NCBI RefSeq assembly: GCF_002072185.1
Contig: NZ_MVIW01000012.1
Span: forward strand, 1 to 64,000
DNA: 64,000 bases
Source: Actinomyces denticolens
Lineage (GTDB): Bacteria > Actinomycetota > Actinomycetes > Actinomycetales > Actinomycetaceae
Direction of reading: 5' to 3'
A program made the translations under genes and the position numbers. Positions 1 to 9,076 of this stretch are shown here, one piece after another. The notes under the pieces are model-generated. The model was not told where the DNA came from. It did no database searches and saw only the letters and a list, made by a program, of their open reading frames with translations. Every line of letters starts with the position of its first letter. Position 1 is the first letter of the stretch.

Positions 1-512
1 CCCCCGAACCACGCGGATGACACCGCACCCCCCGGGGCGCCGCACCCCCATCCCTTGACAGTCCATCCCGACCCCCTGGGGGATACCGCCCCACCCCGGA
101 CGAACCGTCTCACCCCCGAGAAACCGTCTCACCCCGGCGCTGCGCCCTCGAACCGCACGGATGAGACCGCAACACCGGGCCGAGACGGTATACGCGGGCC
201 GAGACGGTATACGCGGGATGAGACCGCATATGCAGGCCCGGGGCGGCATCCCCGCACCCGGACCCCGGCCCCGGGGCGGCATGCACAGGCCCAAGGCGGC
301 ATGCACGGAGCCGGGACCGCACCCAGGCCCGGACACCGGGCCCAGGGCGCATGGCGTCCGAGGGGCCCCTCACCCGCGCGCGCATGAAGGCACCAGCCCC
401 CTGGGGGCGCATCTCACCCGCTCCGCATGCACGGCACGCCACGCGCCCTGAGTAGGCTTGCGCCAGAAGGACTGCGGGGTTCCCCGGGCAGTCAGCCACA
501 GGAAGAAGGACC
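1..512. other. Intergenic region with phased short repeats and the promoter of the first operon
   Basis: I see no convincing gene here: the open frames are all antiparallel G+C-rich shadows, and none has a ribosome site or a recognisable protein. The stretch is strongly repetitive (described separately at 85-240). Further short repeats include two copies of a GGCGGCATGCAC-like unit 20 bases apart near 274 and 294. A TAGGCT box at 453-458 is a plausible -10 element for the TPR gene that starts at 513, which would give a leader of roughly 50 bases containing a GGAAGAAGGA ribosome site just before the ATG. Confidence 0.6.
85..240. repeat. 19-bp-phased GAGAC(C/G)G / CGTCTC repeat array
   Basis: ACCG(T/C)C(T/C)CACCCC occurs at 85, 104 and 123, each exactly 19 bases from the next. 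The opposite orientation of the same core, GAGAC(C/G)G, occurs at 163, 182, 201 and 220, again exactly 19 bases apart. The copies at 182 and 201 are identical over 17 bases. Seven core motifs thus lie on a 19-base grid with an orientation switch in the middle. This is not a CRISPR (units too short, no spacers of uniform length between long repeats). Its function is unknown; iterated operator-type binding is one possibility. Confidence 0.7.
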
Positions 513-1976
513 ATGGCTCACGACAGGGCGTATGACAGGAACGATGGCGGGCACCGGTCGGGCGGTGCGCGTGGCGACCGCCATGGCTTCGGCGCTCGGG
601 GCGGCGATCGCTTCGGTGATGGGCGTCCGCAGCGCCGCTCCTACCGGTCGGATGAGCGTTCCGGCGGCTTCCATGAGGGTGGCTATCGTGAGGGCGATCA
701 TCGCGATCACGGCGACGGGGGCTACTCGGAGCGCCGTTCCTACCACCGCTCCGGTGATGATCACCGGGGCGGCCAGCGGGGCTCGTACCGCTCGGGCGAG
801 GGCCGCGACGGGGGCTACCGCGACGGCGGGCGCCGCGAGGACCGCTACCGCGCTCGGGGCTACGGTGAGCGCTCGGAGCGAGGAGACCGCTCGGATCGCC
901 GCCCTTACCGCTCCCGCGACGATCGCCGGGGAGGCGCCGGGGGATCCCGTGATGGGCGCTTCGAGGGTGACCGGCGCAACGGTCGCCCTGGCGCGCGCGG
1001 CACCCGTGCCCCCCAGCGCAACCGGGTCCCCGAGCCCCGCGTTCCCGACGACGTCGAGCCCGCGCAACTGGAGGCCTCCGCGAGGCGCGAACTGCGGGCG
1101 CTCGGGCGCTCGAACGCGGAGAGCGTCGCCAGGCACCTGGTGATGGTGCAGCGCCTCCTGGACTCCGACCCGGCGCTGGCCCACGAGCATGCCCGCTACG
1201 CCGCCTCGCACGCCGGGCGCATCGCCGTCGTCCGCGAGGCCGCGGGCATCGCAGCCTACCTCTCCGAGCATTACACCGACGCCCTGCGCGACATCCGCGC
1301 CGCGCGCCGGCTGTCCGGCCTCGACCTCCACCGGGCGATCGAGGCCGACTGCGAGCGCGCCCTCGGGCGCTACAACCAGGCCCTCAAGGCAGCCGCGGAG
1401 GCCGATCCCAAGCAGCTCGACGACGTCGAGGAGGCCGAGATCGCCATGGTCGTGTCCGGCGTCCGCCACGAGATGGGTCAGGACGAGCTCGGGCTCGTCG
1501 TCATCGAGGACGCCATCCGCCTCTTCCGCGGGGACCGAGAGACACTGCGACGCCTCCATTCCGTGCGCGCTGACCGCCTCGAGGACCTCGGGCGGGGCCA
1601 GGAGGCCGAGGCCATTCGCGAGCGCATCGGCAAGGCATCCGCGCCCGCAGAAGCGGACGTCGAGGTATACGACGTCGAGGAGGAATCCGAGGAGGAGCGG
1701 GCCGCCGAGGACTCTCCGATGGAGCCTGCCGAGGAGGACGGCTGGGACGAGGAGCCCACCGGGGCTTCCATCGACGACCCGGAAGGCGCCTCGGAGTCCG
1801 GTGCCGGCATCGGGGAGCGCGCCGACAGCGCCCCGGAGGCTTTGGCCCCTCACGGCGCCGACGCCATCGAGGACGAGCTCATCGAGCACCTCCAGTCCCA
1901 CGGCATCCCCGCCGACGCCGGCACGGGCGCCCCCAACGATCCTGATGACATCCACGGCGAGGAGGACAAGGCATGA
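513..1976 (+). CDS. TPR-like protein with Arg/Gly/Asp-rich N-terminus (Rv1691-type)
   Basis: A 487-residue protein. Roughly the first 170 residues are low-complexity and rich in Arg, Gly, Asp, Ser and Tyr, resembling RGG-type disordered RNA-binding tails. Residues of about 175-390 are helical with a TPR-like pattern of paired helices and Ala/Leu/Tyr positions (for example YNQALKAAAEADP). The last about 100 residues are acidic. The ATG has a GGAAGAAGGA ribosome site. Position at the head of the HAD-tlyA-nadK-recN operon matches M. tuberculosis Rv1691, a TPR-family conserved hypothetical; that assignment rests on gene order and on the helical repeat. The biochemical role is unknown. The stop overlaps the next start (ATGA). 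Confidence 0.8.
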   Translation: MAHDRAYDRNDGGHRSGGARGDRHGFGARGGDRFGDGRPQRRSYRSDERSGGFHEGGYREGDHRDHGDGGYSERRSYHRSGDDHRGGQRGSYRSGEGRDGGYRDGGRREDRYRARGYGERSERGDRSDRRPYRSRDDRRGGAGGSRDGRFEGDRRNGRPGARGTRAPQRNRVPEPRVPDDVEPAQLEASARRELRALGRSNAESVARHLVMVQRLLDSDPALAHEHARYAASHAGRIAVVREAAGIAAYLSEHYTDALRDIRAARRLSGLDLHRAIEADCERALGRYNQALKAAAEADPKQLDDVEEAEIAMVVSGVRHEMGQDELGLVVIEDAIRLFRGDRETLRRLHSVRADRLEDLGRGQEAEAIRERIGKASAPAEADVEVYDVEEESEEERAAEDSPMEPAEEDGWDEEPTGASIDDPEGASESGAGIGERADSAPEALAPHGADAIEDELIEHLQSHGIPADAGTGAPNDPDDIHGEEDKA

Positions 1977-3034
1977 CACCCGCCCCCCTGCCCCCGGGCC
2001 TGCTGGGCAGCCAAGCACCACTGTCGACGGCCTATGACGGGGCCCTGCTCGACCTCGACGGCGTCTGCTTCGCCGGTGAGGCCCGCGTCCCGCACGCCGC
2101 CGACTCCGTCAACGCCGCCCGGGAAACGGGCATGCGCCTCAGCTTCGTCACCAACAACGCCTCGCGCGCCCCGCGCACCGTCGTCGACAAGCTGCGCGCC
2201 AACGACATCCAGGCCGAGCCCGGTGAGGTCTTCAGCGCCGCCATGGACGCGGCCGTCATGCTCACCGAGCATCTCGCCCCGGGCTCCCTGTGCCTCGTCG
2301 TCGGCGGCGACGGCGTGCGCCAGGCCCTCCTCGCTGAGGGCTTCACCCTCACCGACACCGCCGCGGACCACCCGGCCGCCGTCGTCCAGGGCTGGGATCC
2401 CGCCGTCGACTGGGCCATGCTCTCCGAGGGTCTCTACGCGATCACAGCCGGGGCCCTGCACGTGGCCACCAACCTCGACGCCACCCTCCCCACCGAGCGC
2501 GGCTTCGCCCTGGGCAACGGCAGCCTCGTGGCGGCCGTGGCCCATGCCTCCGGCAAGGAGCCCCTGGCCGGGGGCAAGCCATTCCCCGGGATCTATGAGC
2601 GCGCCCTGGCCCGCAGCGGCGCCACGCGTCCCATCGCCGTGGGGGACCGGCTCAACACCGACCACGTCGGCGCGCGCGCTGCCGGGATCCCCGGCCTCCA
2701 CGTGCTCACCGGGGTGAGCACCGCCCGCGACGTCATTCTCGCCGATCCGGCGGAGCGCCCCGCCTTCCTCCACACGGACCTGCGCGGTCTCATCGAGGCT
2801 CATCCCGAGCCCACGAGCGACGGGGACTGGTGGCGCGTCGGTCAGGAGGGCGCGCGCGTGAGCGGCGGACGCCTCGAGCTCGCCGGGACGGGCCCCCTCG
2901 AGCAGCGCGCCACTGTGACCCTCGACGCCTACCGGGCCTTGGCCACCGCCGCATGGGCCAGCGCCGATGCCACAGGCGGGCGCCAGGAGGGCCCCCTGGC
3001 GCTGAGCGTCCCCGAGATCGTCGTCGCCGCCTGA
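1973..3034 (+). CDS. HAD-superfamily (NagD-like) phosphatase, Rv1692-type
   Basis: 353 residues. HAD motif I is DLDGV with nucleophile Asp27 and acid/base Asp29; motif II is VTNNAS around residues 59-64; the C-terminal motif is GDRLNTD near residue 224. The class IIA cap arrangement is that of NagD/phosphoglycolate-type phosphatases. The M. tuberculosis counterpart Rv1692 has been described as a glycerol-3-phosphate phosphatase, so a similar housekeeping role in phospholipid turnover is likely. Where relatives usually have GDRLDTD this protein has Asn (GDRLNTD), a mild change next to the metal-binding Asp. Translation is probably coupled to the upstream gene through the ATGA overlap. Confidence 0.85.
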   Translation: MTPAPLPPGLLGSQAPLSTAYDGALLDLDGVCFAGEARVPHAADSVNAARETGMRLSFVTNNASRAPRTVVDKLRANDIQAEPGEVFSAAMDAAVMLTEHLAPGSLCLVVGGDGVRQALLAEGFTLTDTAADHPAAVVQGWDPAVDWAMLSEGLYAITAGALHVATNLDATLPTERGFALGNGSLVAAVAHASGKEPLAGGKPFPGIYERALARSGATRPIAVGDRLNTDHVGARAAGIPGLHVLTGVSTARDVILADPAERPAFLHTDLRGLIEAHPEPTSDGDWWRVGQEGARVSGGRLELAGTGPLEQRATVTLDAYRALATAAWASADATGGRQEGPLALSVPEIVVAA

Positions 3035-3047
3035 GCGGATGCCCCGG

Positions 3048-3275
3048 ATGAGCCTCGAGAACGAGCCCGCCCCCGTCCCGGGTCCCAGTGCGGCCCCGGT
3101 CGCGCCGGTGCCCTCCCCGCCCCCCGGGCATCGTCTCGTCGAGGCCTCCCAGGAGGGCCCCGGCATCGCGGAACGGCTCGACGCGCTCTCCGAGGAGCCA
3201 CTGGAGGCGCGGGCCCAGGGTCTGGCGGAGCTCGCCGAGGATCTCCATTCCGCCCTGCGCCTGGCCGAGGGCTGA
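3048..3275 (+). CDS. Small Pro/Glu-rich conserved hypothetical (Rv1693-type)
   Basis: A protein of about 75 residues between the HAD phosphatase and tlyA. I start it at the ATG giving MSLENEPAP; an ATG nine bases earlier is the alternative. The N-terminal half is Pro/Ala-rich and probably disordered; the C-terminal half (GIAERLDALSEEPLEARAQG...) is an amphipathic helix pair with many Leu, Glu and Ala. M. tuberculosis has a small gene, Rv1693, at the same place, which is the main support for calling this real. No function can be read from the sequence. Confidence 0.65.
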   Translation: MSLENEPAPVPGPSAAPVAPVPSPPPGHRLVEASQEGPGIAERLDALSEEPLEARAQGLAELAEDLHSALRLAEG

Positions 3276-3283
3276 GGCGGCTC

Positions 3284-4153
3284 ATGGCACGGCTCATCCG
3301 CATCGACTCCGAACTCGTCCGGCGCGGCGCCGCCCGCTCGCGCGCCCACGCCGCCCAGCTCATCACCGACGGCCGCGTCACCCTCGACGGCGCCCTCGTC
3401 ACCAAGCCCGCCCGCCAGGTCAACCCCGCCCAGGCCATTGAGATCGTGACGCCCGGTGGGGACGACTACGTCTCCCGGGGCGCCCATAAGCTCGCCGGGG
3501 CGCTCGACGCCCTGGGGGCCAGGGGCCTGGCCCCGGTGGTGAAGGGGCGCCGGTGCCTGGACGCCGGTGCGTCGACCGGTGGCTTCACCGATGTCCTCCT
3601 GCGCCGCGGCGCGGCCAGTGTCGTCGCCGTCGATGTCGGCTACGGCCAGCTCGCCTGGTCCCTCCAATCCGATCCTCGCGTGCGGGTCCTGGATCGCACG
3701 AACGTGCGCACCCTCGACCCCGCCGCCGTCGCCCCGGCGCCCGGGCTCGTGGTGGGCGACATGTCCTTCATCTCCCTGACCCTCGTCCTGGAGCCGCTCC
3801 TGCGGGCCGCGGCCGACGACGCCGACCTGCTCCTCATGGTCAAGCCCCAGTTCGAGATCGGCAAGGACAGGCTCGGGCACGGGGGAGTGGTCAGGGACCC
3901 CGAGCTGCGCCTCGAGACGATCCTGGCGGTCGCCGAGCGCGCCCACGGCCTGGGGCTCGGCATCGACGCCATCACCGCCTCGCCGCTGCCGGGCCCCTCG
4001 GGCAATGTCGAGTACTTTCTGTCCATGCATGCGGGTGGTGCCGGGGGCGGCGCCGACCTGACCGGCGAGGACCTGCTCGCCGAGGCCGGGCGCGCCGTCG
4101 CCGAGGGCCCCGACGGCAAGGGCGCCAGACGAGGGAGGACGAGCAGCCGATGA
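3284..4153 (+). CDS. tlyA: TlyA: 16S/23S rRNA cytidine 2'-O-methyltransferase (hemolysin-A family)
   Basis: 289 residues. The N-terminal 60 or so residues form an S4 RNA-binding domain (ELVRRGAARSRAHAAQLI). A Rossmann-type RrmJ/FtsJ methyltransferase follows, with an SAM-binding DAGASTGGFTD loop around residue 92 and the catalytic-region MVKPQFEIGKD near residue 185. The family methylates 16S C1409 and 23S C1920 and confers capreomycin sensitivity in mycobacteria. The gene sits in the conserved order HAD - small protein - tlyA - nadK - recN. The start is an ATG after GAGGCGGCTC; the stop overlaps the nadK start (ATGA). Confidence 0.95.
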   Translation: MARLIRIDSELVRRGAARSRAHAAQLITDGRVTLDGALVTKPARQVNPAQAIEIVTPGGDDYVSRGAHKLAGALDALGARGLAPVVKGRRCLDAGASTGGFTDVLLRRGAASVVAVDVGYGQLAWSLQSDPRVRVLDRTNVRTLDPAAVAPAPGLVVGDMSFISLTLVLEPLLRAAADDADLLLMVKPQFEIGKDRLGHGGVVRDPELRLETILAVAERAHGLGLGIDAITASPLPGPSGNVEYFLSMHAGGAGGGADLTGEDLLAEAGRAVAEGPDGKGARRGRTSSR

Positions 4154-5070
4154 CCGCATCGACAGCCCCGGACCAGCGACGCGGCCACGGGATCGCACGC
4201 GTCATGGTGGTCCGGCGCGACGTCAACGACCAGCCCGTGCCGCCCGGGCAGAGGCGCTCCGCCTCCACGGCCACTGCCGGGGCGCGCGCCGAGGCCGCCC
4301 TGCGCGCCCACGGCGTGGAGTCCGTCGACCACCGCTTCCTGGGGGACATCGACCTCGTCCTCGTCCTGGGCGGCGATGGCACCATCCTGCGCGCCAGTCA
4401 GATCGCCCGTGACAAGGACGTGCCCCTCATGGGTATCAACACCGGGCACGTCGGCTTCCTCGCCGAGGCGGATCCCGACGCCGTCGAGCACGTCGTCGCC
4501 GAGCTCGTCGCCGGACGGTACACCGTCGAGGAGCGCATGACCCTGGAAGTGACCGTGGAGAGCCCCGAGGGGGCGATCCAGCACGGCTGGGCGCTCAACG
4601 AGGCCGCACTGGAGAAGCGCGACCGCGCGCGCATGCTCGAGCTGGCCATCGGCGTCGATGGGCAGGCCGTCTCCTCCTTCGGCTGCGACGGCCTGGTCAT
4701 CTCGACCCCCACCGGTTCGACCGCCTACGCCTTCTCCCTGGGCGGGCCCGTCATCTGGCCCGAGGTCGAGGCCCTCCTGCTGACCCCCATGGCCGCCCAC
4801 GCCCTGTTCACCCGTCCTCTCGTCGTGGCGCCGTCCTCCTGCCTGGAGGTCATCATCGACTCCACAGGCTTCGACGGCGCCGAGATCTGGTGCGATGGGC
4901 GCCGCAGCCTCGACGTTGTCGCGGGCAGCCGCATCCGCGTCACCCGCGGGGAGCGTCCTGTGCGCCTGGCACGGCTCAACAACGCCCCCTTCTCCCGTCG
5001 GCTCGTGCGCAAATTCGATCTGCCCGTGCAGGGATGGCGGGCGGCCAGCGAGAACGGGCTGGGCCATTGA
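4150..5070 (+). CDS. nadK: NAD kinase
   Basis: 306 residues from the ATG that overlaps the tlyA stop. The diagnostic GGDGT motif lies near residues 74-78, preceded by a hydrophobic strand (DLVLVLGGDGT). ALNEAAL near residue 149 and the STPTGSTAY loop complete the NAD-kinase signature. It phosphorylates NAD to NADP with ATP or polyphosphate. The upstream frame is also open for about 600 bases, but that part is the tlyA shadow; the real protein begins at MTASTAPDQ. The stop shares bases with the TTG start of recN. Confidence 0.95.
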   Translation: MTASTAPDQRRGHGIARVMVVRRDVNDQPVPPGQRRSASTATAGARAEAALRAHGVESVDHRFLGDIDLVLVLGGDGTILRASQIARDKDVPLMGINTGHVGFLAEADPDAVEHVVAELVAGRYTVEERMTLEVTVESPEGAIQHGWALNEAALEKRDRARMLELAIGVDGQAVSSFGCDGLVISTPTGSTAYAFSLGGPVIWPEVEALLLTPMAAHALFTRPLVVAPSSCLEVIIDSTGFDGAEIWCDGRRSLDVVAGSRIRVTRGERPVRLARLNNAPFSRRLVRKFDLPVQGWRAASENGLGH

Positions 5071-6902
5071 TCGAGTCCCTGAGCATCGAGGACCTGGGGA
5101 TCATCGAATCCGCTGAGCTGCGCTTCGGCCCCGGCCTGACCGCGCTGACCGGCGAGACCGGCGCCGGCAAGACCATGGTGCTCACCTCCCTCGGACTGCT
5201 CCTGGGCCAGCGCGCCGAGGCCGCCGTTGTGCGTGCCGGCGCCCAGCGGGCCCTCGTCGAGGGCGCGTTCCTCACCGATCCCGACTCGCCGGCCGGCCGC
5301 CGCGCCGCCGAGGCCGGCGCCGAGCTCGACGACGACCTGCTCATCGCCACACGTGCCGTTCCCGCCGAGGGTCGCTCACGAGCCCACCTCGGGGGCCGGT
5401 CGGTGCCCTCATCCGTCCTGGCCGAGGTCGGGTCGCGACTCGTAGCCGTCCACGGGCAGGCCGATCAGCTGCGCCTGCGCTCCGCCGCCGCCCAGCGCGC
5501 CGCCCTCGACTCCCTCGGCGGACCCGAGCACGCCGCCCTGTGCCGGCGCTACGCCCATGCCTACCGGCGCCGGGCGCGCGCCGCCGAGGATCTGGCGCAG
5601 TGGCAGGCGGGCTCCCGGGCGCGCGCCGAGGAGGCCGCCCGACTGCGCGCCTGGCTGGAGGCCATCGAGGCCGTCGATCCCGTGCCCGGGGAGGACCGTG
5701 CCCTGGAGGCCGAGGCCGGCCGCCTGGAGCACGCAGAGGACCTGCGTCTGGCGGCCACGGCCGCAGCCGCGGCCCTGACCGCCGACGCCGATCCTGCCGC
5801 GGGCGGCTCGGAGGCCGTGGATGTCGCCTCCCTCATCGCCGCAGCAGGGCGCGCCCTGGCCGGCGTCGACGGCCTCGACCCCGCCCTGACCGAGCTCGCC
5901 GCCAGGGTCCGTCAGCTCGGCATCCTCAGCGCCGACATCGGCGCCGACCTCGGCTCCTACCTCTCCGGCCTCGACGCCGATCCCGCGCGCCTGGCCTGGG
6001 TCAACCAGCGCCGCGCCGAGTTGACCCGCCTGTGCCGAGACACCGGTGGTGCCGCGGAGCGCATCGACGACGTCGACGCCCTCCTGGAATGGGGGCGGCG
6101 CGCCGCTGATCGCCTGGCCCGCATCGACGGGCCCGTCGACGGCGCCGAGGCCCTCAACCAGGCCCTCACTGAGGCCCAGGCCGAACTCGGGGCCACCGCC
6201 ACGGAGCTGAGTGCCGCCCGGGCCCGTCTGGCCGAGCGGCTCCAGGAATCCGTCACCGTCGAGCTCGAGGGCCTGCGGATGAGTGGCGCCAGGCTCGTCG
6301 TCGGTCTCGAGGAGCTCGACGAGCCCGGGCCCACCGGTGCTGAAGCGGTCTCCCTGCTCCTGTCACCGCATCCCGGCGCGACCCCCATGCCCCTGGGCAA
6401 GGGGGCCTCCGGCGGAGAACTCTCCCGGATCATGCTCGCCCTGGAGGTCGTCCTCGCCGACTCCACCGTGGCCGGGCCCGTTCCCGGCGCGCGGGACGGG
6501 GGCGGCGCGGCACCGGATCGCGAGCACGCCCGCACCTTCGTGTTCGACGAGATCGACGCCGGTGTCGGTGGGAGGGCGGCGCGCGAGATCGGCAGGCGCC
6601 TGGCCCGCCTGGCCCGCAGCCACCAGGTCATCGTCGTCACCCACCTGGCGCAGGTGGCCGCCTGGGCCGACACCCAGCTGGTGGTCCGCAAGGAGACGCA
6701 GGGGGACGAGAGCGCCCCCGACGGCGCCGATCATCCCGGGGCCGGGACGAGGATCACGCGCACGCGGGTCACCCGGGTCACCGGGGCGGAGCGCGAGCGC
6801 GAGCTGGCGCGAATGCTGTCCGGCCACGACGATTCCGAGGCGGCTCTGCGGCACGCCGCGGAACTCCTGGCAGAGGCCTCCATGGCAGAATCAAGTGCGT
6901 GA
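5067..6902 (+). CDS. recN: DNA repair protein RecN (SMC-like ATPase)
   Basis: 611 residues from a TTG start overlapping the nadK stop. I chose it because the protein then begins MIESLSIEDLGIIESAELRF, the usual RecN N-terminus. Walker A is GETGAGKT at 29-36, the ABC signature-like GASGGELSR lies near residue 447 and Walker B FVFDEIDAGVGG near 491. The region between about 160 and 400 is Ala/Glu/Arg-rich helical, the coiled-coil arm. RecN holds together DNA ends in double-strand-break repair. The stop overlaps the GTG of steA. Confidence 0.95.
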   Translation: MIESLSIEDLGIIESAELRFGPGLTALTGETGAGKTMVLTSLGLLLGQRAEAAVVRAGAQRALVEGAFLTDPDSPAGRRAAEAGAELDDDLLIATRAVPAEGRSRAHLGGRSVPSSVLAEVGSRLVAVHGQADQLRLRSAAAQRAALDSLGGPEHAALCRRYAHAYRRRARAAEDLAQWQAGSRARAEEAARLRAWLEAIEAVDPVPGEDRALEAEAGRLEHAEDLRLAATAAAAALTADADPAAGGSEAVDVASLIAAAGRALAGVDGLDPALTELAARVRQLGILSADIGADLGSYLSGLDADPARLAWVNQRRAELTRLCRDTGGAAERIDDVDALLEWGRRAADRLARIDGPVDGAEALNQALTEAQAELGATATELSAARARLAERLQESVTVELEGLRMSGARLVVGLEELDEPGPTGAEAVSLLLSPHPGATPMPLGKGASGGELSRIMLALEVVLADSTVAGPVPGARDGGGAAPDREHARTFVFDEIDAGVGGRAAREIGRRLARLARSHQVIVVTHLAQVAAWADTQLVVRKETQGDESAPDGADHPGAGTRITRTRVTRVTGAERERELARMLSGHDDSEAALRHAAELLAEASMAESSA

Positions 6903-8101
6903 GGTTCCCGTTCCGCAAGCGCTCGTCCCCGGACGACCAGCCGGTCGGCGTCGTCCGCGTCGACGCCCGCACCAAGGACCTGGTCAAGCGGCTCAACCCG
7001 GGCGATATCGCCGTCATCGACCACTCGGACCTGGATCGGGTGGCCGCCGAGTCCCTCGTGGAGAAGCGCCCTGGAGCGGTCCTCAACGCCTCTCCCTCCG
7101 TCTCGGGCCGATACCCGAACCTCGGCCCCGGGATTCTCGTGGATGCCGGCATCCCCCTCATCGATGGCCTGGGCGCTGACATCATGCGGCTGCGCGAGGG
7201 CGATCGGATCACCGTCATCGATGGCGCGGTGCGCCTGGAGGGCGAGGACGCGATCGTGGCCGAGGGGACCGTGCAGACGCCCGCGAGTGTGGAGGCCTCC
7301 ATGGAATCGGCCAAGGAGGGATTGGCCGTCCAGCTCGAGGCCTTCGCCGCCAACACCATGGAGTACATGAAGCGCGAGCGCGATCTGCTGCTCAACGGGA
7401 TCGGCATGCCCGAGATCCGCACCTCCATGGCGGGCAAGCACGTGCTCGTCGTCGTGCGCGGCTACTCCTACAAGGAGGATCTCAAGGCCCTGCGCTCATA
7501 CATCCGCGACTGCAAGCCCGTCATCATCGGCGTCGACGGCGGGGCCGACGCCGTCATCGAGGCCGGGTTCAAGCCCACCATGATCGTGGGCGATATGGAC
7601 TCCGTCTCGGATAAGGCGCTGCGCAGTGGCGCGGAGATCGTCGTCCACGCCTACCGCGACGGGCGCGCCCCCGGCCTCGCCCGAGTGGAGGCCCTCGGCG
7701 TCGACCACGTGGTGTTCTCGGCCACCGGCACCAGTGAGGACATCGCCATGCTCATGGCCGATGAGGCCGATGCCGAGCTCATCGTGGCCCTGGGCACTCA
7801 CGCCACCCTCCTGGAGTTCCTCGACAAGGGCAGGGCAGGCATGTCCTCCACCTTCCTGACCCGTCTCAAGGTCGGGGGGCGCCTCATCGACGCCAAGGGC
7901 GTCTCCCGGCTCTACCGGACCCGCATCTCCAGCTGGCACCTGTTCTTCCTGGCCTTGGCGGGGCTGCTCGCCCTGTGGGCGGCGCTCCAGTCCACACCCG
8001 CCGGCCAGACCGTCCTCAGCCTCTTCGGCGCCATCTGGGATGATTTCATCAACTTCCTGAGGTCGCTCGTGGGCCTGTCCCCGAGAACCCCGTCCCTGTG
8101 A
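6899..8101 (+). CDS. steA: SteA-like cell-separation protein (thiamin-pyrophosphokinase-like fold, one membrane helix)
   Basis: 400 residues, GTG start overlapping recN's stop (GTGA). The central part contains a TPK-like nucleotide-binding segment (VIIGVDGGADAVIEAGFKP... IVGDMDSVSD). One hydrophobic helix near residues 347-368 (LFFLALAGLLALWAAL) anchors the C-terminus. In Corynebacterium glutamicum SteA with SteB was shown to support daughter-cell separation and cell-wall hydrolase activation; M. tuberculosis Rv1697 is the orthologue by position. The adjacent steB and the downstream lipid II genes fit a role in septal wall processing. Confidence 0.88.
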   Translation: MRFPFRKRSSPDDQPVGVVRVDARTKDLVKRLNPGDIAVIDHSDLDRVAAESLVEKRPGAVLNASPSVSGRYPNLGPGILVDAGIPLIDGLGADIMRLREGDRITVIDGAVRLEGEDAIVAEGTVQTPASVEASMESAKEGLAVQLEAFAANTMEYMKRERDLLLNGIGMPEIRTSMAGKHVLVVVRGYSYKEDLKALRSYIRDCKPVIIGVDGGADAVIEAGFKPTMIVGDMDSVSDKALRSGAEIVVHAYRDGRAPGLARVEALGVDHVVFSATGTSEDIAMLMADEADAELIVALGTHATLLEFLDKGRAGMSSTFLTRLKVGGRLIDAKGVSRLYRTRISSWHLFFLALAGLLALWAALQSTPAGQTVLSLFGAIWDDFINFLRSLVGLSPRTPSL

Positions 8102-8146
8102 CGAACCGCCTCCGCGCTATTCGTCGACGCACGCAAGGAACGCAAC

Positions 8147-9076
8147 ATGATCGACTTCCGCTACCACCTGGTCTCCCTCATCTCGGTCTTCCTCGCCCTG
8201 GCCGTCGGGATCGTCCTGGGCGCGGGCCCCCTGCAGAACTCCCTGGGGGACGCCCTGCACAACCAGGTGGAGTCGCTGCGCGAGGACCGCAATGCCACGC
8301 ATGCCCAGTTGGAGACCGCCTCGGCCGCCCTCAATGATCGCGACGCCTACATCACCGCCGCTGCCGAGGGCTTCCTTCCCGGCATGCTGAGCGGCCGCAG
8401 CGCCGCCGTCGTCGCCCTGCCGGACGCCCAGGACGAGGATGTCGAGCTCGTCATCTCCCAGATCGAGACCGCGGGCGGCAAGACTGCGGGGCGCGTGACT
8501 CTGACATCGGTGTGGACGGATCCCAGTCGGGAGTCGTTCCGCTCGGCCTACTCCGGCCAGTTCGCGGGTCACCTGGGTCAGCCCGCCTCCAAGGACTCCA
8601 ATGGGATCCTGGGCGAGGGCCTGACCAAGGCCATGACCATGGAGGACTCCGCAGCCGTTGCCCTGCGCGACCTGCTCACTGCCTCGGACACGCCTCTCAT
8701 GACTGTCGATTCCCAGCTCACGACCAAGGCCGACGCCGTTGTGGTCGTGGGGCCGCGCTCGGCCCAGGCCGACGCCGCGGGCGCCACCCCGACTCCCGGT
8801 GCCGACGCCACCGGAAAGGCCTGGGCGGCGGCGCTCACCGGCGTGGCCGCGGGCGGCCCGGCTGTCATCGTCGGCGGGGCCGATGACGAGCTCGACATCA
8901 TCGCCGTCATGCGCGAGGACAAGGCCAAGGCGACGACGATCGACTCCGTGGGCCAGGCGAGCGCCGCCGTCTCCGTGCCACTGGCCATCGCCGCCGTCCT
9001 GGGCGGGGCCCAAGGCTCCTACGGCTTCGACGACGGCGCCGACGCCGTCATGCCCCCCATCCCCTCCAAGGGGTGA
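8147..9076 (+). CDS. steB: SteB/MctB-like membrane-anchored protein (DUF3186)
   Basis: 309 residues, ATG with an AAGGAACG ribosome site. The first 30 residues are a membrane anchor (FRYHLVSLISVFLALAVGIV), followed by a coiled-coil-like helix (residues about 38-65) and an Ala-rich mixed alpha/beta exported domain. The family includes M. tuberculosis Rv1698 (MctB, reported as a copper-resistance channel protein) and C. glutamicum SteB, the partner of SteA. With steA directly upstream, the cell-separation role is the better inference here. The ORF ends in a short Pro/Lys-rich tail. It is the last intact member of the ancestral operon before the inserted segment. Confidence 0.85.
   Translation: MIDFRYHLVSLISVFLALAVGIVLGAGPLQNSLGDALHNQVESLREDRNATHAQLETASAALNDRDAYITAAAEGFLPGMLSGRSAAVVALPDAQDEDVELVISQIETAGGKTAGRVTLTSVWTDPSRESFRSAYSGQFAGHLGQPASKDSNGILGEGLTKAMTMEDSAAVALRDLLTASDTPLMTVDSQLTTKADAVVVVGPRSAQADAAGATPTPGADATGKAWAAALTGVAAGGPAVIVGGADDELDIIAVMREDKAKATTIDSVGQASAAVSVPLAIAAVLGGAQGSYGFDDGADAVMPPIPSKG

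Noticed and set aside
85-240. CRISPR array
   Set aside because: Repeats are far shorter than CRISPR repeats, spacers are not of equal unique length, one half is in the opposite orientation and no cas gene is near.
161-451. Small open frames upstream of 513 on both strands
   Set aside because: They are Pro/Arg/Gly-rich, overlap each other in several frames, have no ribosome site and cross the repeat array; they are typical high-G+C shadows.
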